In this document: positions 13,507-15,574 of the stretch, piece by piece
Layout of the letters: each line of letters starts with the position of its first letter
How positions within the stretch are numbered: the first letter of the stretch is position 1
NCBI GenBank assembly: GCA_021778815.1
Contig: JAJYBW010000024.1
Location: 1-15,574 of the forward strand
Length of the DNA: 15,574 nucleotides
Direction: 5' to 3'
Source: Acidobacteriota bacterium
Lineage (GTDB): Bacteria > Acidobacteriota > Terriglobia > Terriglobales > Acidobacteriaceae
Position numbers and translations under genes: made by a program
The notes under the pieces: generated by a model
The model's input: only the letters and a program-made list of their open reading frames with translations
Databases searched by the model: none
What the model was told of the DNA's origin: nothing

Positions 13507-15574
13507 GTGAAGAGCAGTTGGATTCGGCGGAGCGGGACCATTCCCGCCACTTGTATTGCTTGCGGACTTCTATCGATCTCCTGGTTCCTTGGTCCTGCCA
13601 AGGCTGAGGCTCAGATGAAGGCATTGCAGATACAAATCGACCCTGCGGACGGAACTTATAAGATCGGCGCTGCAGGTAACAGTTCATTCGTTCTGCAAGC
13701 AGGCGTCGCTGCTCAGGTCAATGGCCACTGGTTGCAGGCCAAAGATTATCCAAAGCACGCAACCGCCGAATCCAGCATTGCGGATGACATGGGAACTGCT
13801 CACGAGTGGGTGGTGACATTTTCAGGTTTAGCTGGCCAGCCCGATCTGGTCTATCGCCTGCGAGCGTATCCCGACAAGCCCTTTGCAGACATTCAGCTCC
13901 TCGTTCGAAATACCACTGGAAAGCAGATCGATGTGGAGTCAATTCGCCCGATTGCGGCACTCGGGAATTCAATCCTCAACTTGAATGGAGCTTCCGCGGA
14001 CGATCGCATTCTTTCCGATAGCTTCAGTGAGGATCGTCCGAATATTACGATTCACGATCTGGGCGACGACACGATGTATCGTGGTGTGGGCAGCCAGCTG
14101 GTCTATAACCGCCAGAGCCACGAAAGCTTTTTCGCCGGCGCGTTGACTTCCGATCGCTTCCTGACCATCCTTCGGATTCACCTCGACAAGAAAAATCCCA
14201 CAAAACAGATCGCGGCGTATGAAGCGGACTCCACCGGCACCACTGAGATGGAAACCGATGAGTGGGGCTCGCTGCACGGAGCCAAGCCGGAAGATGAAAT
14301 CAAGTTGCAGACGCCACTCGCGGCGGGCTCTGAACTCGCCTCAGAAAAATTATTGCTCAGCGTGGCTCCTGACTACCACTACCAGCTGGACACCTATGGA
14401 ACCCTGATCCGGCAACTGCATCATCCTCGCATCTCCGCACCGACTCCCATGGGTTGGTGGAGCTGGACCGCGTACTATTTCGGCCTGAATTCTGGGACTG
14501 CACTCACCAACGCGCAGTGGGAAGCGCAGCATTTGGAGTCGCTTGGCTACGACTTCTTTCACATTGACGAGGGCTACCAGTACGCGCGTGGCGAATACAG
14601 CACGCCAAATTCAACTCTGTTCCCCAATGGACTTGTCGGTATGGAACAGAAGGTCACGAACCTCGGCCTGGTTCCGGGAATCTGGACCGCCCCTTTTGAA
14701 GTTTCTGTGCGCTCATGGGTGTATCAGAATCATCCCGACTGGCTGGTGCACAACGCGAAGGGTGAACCCATCCATATCGGCTGGGTGACGGATCATAACG
14801 ACCCTCTTTACGTACTTGACAGCACCAATCCCGGAGCCCAGGAATACCTGCGGAAGACCTATCAAACCCTGGCTCGCGGCTGGGGAATTCGTTACATCAA
14901 GATGGACTTTATGGACGACACCGCGATTGAGGGCAATTACTACCGCCCCAACACCTCCGCACTGCAGGCGCAGCGGATCGGCTTGGGAATCATTCGCGAG
15001 GCGGTTGGAAGTGATGTTCTGCTCGACAAAGACGGCAGCGTGATGCTCAATCCTGTCGGCTTTGTGGACTTCGGACGAATTTCTCAGGATACCGGCCACA
15101 CCTTCGAAGCCAGCAGCGAAGCTGCTTCCGGAATTGCCGCTCGTTATTTCATGAACCGCAATTACTTTGTCGCCGACCCCGACGCATTTAGTGTCTCCCG
15201 GCAGACGGTGGATGATCAGTCGTGGCACAACTCAGTCAAGCCGCTCTCGCAAGATGAGGCTGCGGTTTCCATCGCTCTGGCTGCGGTGTCGGGAGGTATG
15301 TATGAAATTGGTGACGACTTGCCGACACTCGGATCGGAACCCGATCGGCTTGCCCTGGTGCAAAATCAGGATTTGATCGACATGGCGCGACTTGGCCATT
15401 CCTCCACGCCGTTGGACCTGATGTCGTACCTGCCAGAAGATCGTCAGCCAAGCGTCTTTCTCCTAAAGGAAAGCTCCCGACAAAACATTTTGACAATTTT
15501 CAATTGGACGGAAAAGGCGCGCACTCACACCGTCACGCTTGCCAGCCTGGGATTGGACGCAACCGGGTCGTATT
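13507..15574 (+). CDS. Secreted GH36-type alpha-galactosidase (3' end outside window)
   Basis: The frame runs open to the window end, giving 689 visible residues of a clan GH-D alpha-galactosidase that removes terminal alpha-galactosyl residues from oligo- or polysaccharides. A Sec signal covers residues 1-33 or 1-35 (RR, hydrophobic core, GPAKA/EAQ). An N-terminal beta-sandwich spans about 38-300, which favours GH36 over GH27. The barrel starts at MGWWSW (315-320) and contains HIDEGY (352-357). The expected nucleophile is D467 in YIKMDF and the expected acid/base D528 in GRISQD. A C-terminal beta domain begins near 660. GH36 enzymes run about 700-730 residues, so little is missing. The start is GTG with AGAGGA nine bases upstream; the later ATG at 13615 would delete the signal peptide. 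alpha-N-acetylgalactosaminidase activity is an alternative. Export suggests periplasmic or surface hydrolysis feeding sugar uptake. Confidence 0.88.
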   Translation, partial: MKSSWIRRSGTIPATCIACGLLSISWFLGPAKAEAQMKALQIQIDPADGTYKIGAAGNSSFVLQAGVAAQVNGHWLQAKDYPKHATAESSIADDMGTAHEWVVTFSGLAGQPDLVYRLRAYPDKPFADIQLLVRNTTGKQIDVESIRPIAALGNSILNLNGASADDRILSDSFSEDRPNITIHDLGDDTMYRGVGSQLVYNRQSHESFFAGALTSDRFLTILRIHLDKKNPTKQIAAYEADSTGTTEMETDEWGSLHGAKPEDEIKLQTPLAAGSELASEKLLLSVAPDYHYQLDTYGTLIRQLHHPRISAPTPMGWWSWTAYYFGLNSGTALTNAQWEAQHLESLGYDFFHIDEGYQYARGEYSTPNSTLFPNGLVGMEQKVTNLGLVPGIWTAPFEVSVRSWVYQNHPDWLVHNAKGEPIHIGWVTDHNDPLYVLDSTNPGAQEYLRKTYQTLARGWGIRYIKMDFMDDTAIEGNYYRPNTSALQAQRIGLGIIREAVGSDVLLDKDGSVMLNPVGFVDFGRISQDTGHTFEASSEAASGIAARYFMNRNYFVADPDAFSVSRQTVDDQSWHNSVKPLSQDEAAVSIALAAVSGGMYEIGDDLPTLGSEPDRLALVQNQDLIDMARLGHSSTPLDLMSYLPEDRQPSVFLLKESSRQNILTIFNWTEKARTHTVTLASLGLDATGSY

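Noticed and set aside
13043..13687. 214-codon open frame on the minus strand across the 13108-13506 gap
   Set aside because: It overlaps the ends of the LysR and alpha-galactosidase genes, has low-complexity composition with many Ser/Arg and no recognisable domain; it looks like a shadow frame.

Overview
The window looks like chromosome from a diderm, soil-type bacterium, most likely an acidobacterium (Terriglobia-like). This is a judgement from protein style and gene content, not a database match. The diderm envelope is certain from an Omp85-family outer-membrane protein and a TamB protein. All genes are intact except the first and last, which are cut by the window edges. I see no mobile elements, CRISPR arrays, tRNAs or rRNAs.

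Region 1 (1-3714, all +) is a sugar-catabolic run. It holds the 3' end of an L-rhamnose isomerase (RhaI type), a Tat-exported beta-propeller lactonase of the 6-phosphogluconolactonase-like family, a metal-dependent TIM-barrel sugar isomerase/epimerase, and a Gfo/Idh/MocA NAD(P)-dependent sugar oxidoreductase. Gaps are short, so co-transcription is plausible. The set suggests oxidation and isomerisation of a deoxysugar, aldose or glycoside, with one step (the lactonase) outside the cytoplasm.

Region 2 (3715-10947, +) is an envelope-biogenesis operon. A 1015-residue Omp85 protein with about seven POTRA repeats and a C-terminal barrel is followed 11 bases later by a 1336-residue TamB. The Omp85 leader carries three inverted repeats. 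The last is a perfect 8-bp, GC-only-but-one stem whose right arm touches the start codon and occupies the ribosome-binding site position.

Region 3 (11017-13107) is a divergent pair: a YeiH-family membrane transporter (-) and a LysR-type regulator (+) of the CysL/YeiE type, sharing a 0.2-kb control region with a T-N11-A box and a near-direct repeat. The transporter is convergent with tamB. The pair is probably a self-contained, sulfur-oxyanion-related regulon.

Region 4 (13108-15574) is a 0.4-kb intergenic leader with -10-like boxes, a hairpin followed by a T-rich tract and a 13-bp palindrome. It leads into a secreted GH36-type alpha-galactosidase that runs off the window. With region 1 this fits a plant-polysaccharide or oligosaccharide-using lifestyle.

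I found no clearly undescribed system. The best leads are the start-codon-abutting inverted repeat of the Omp85 gene, the BamA-like features of the protein encoded beside tamB, and the Gfo/Idh/MocA plus TIM-barrel pair beside an exported lactonase.
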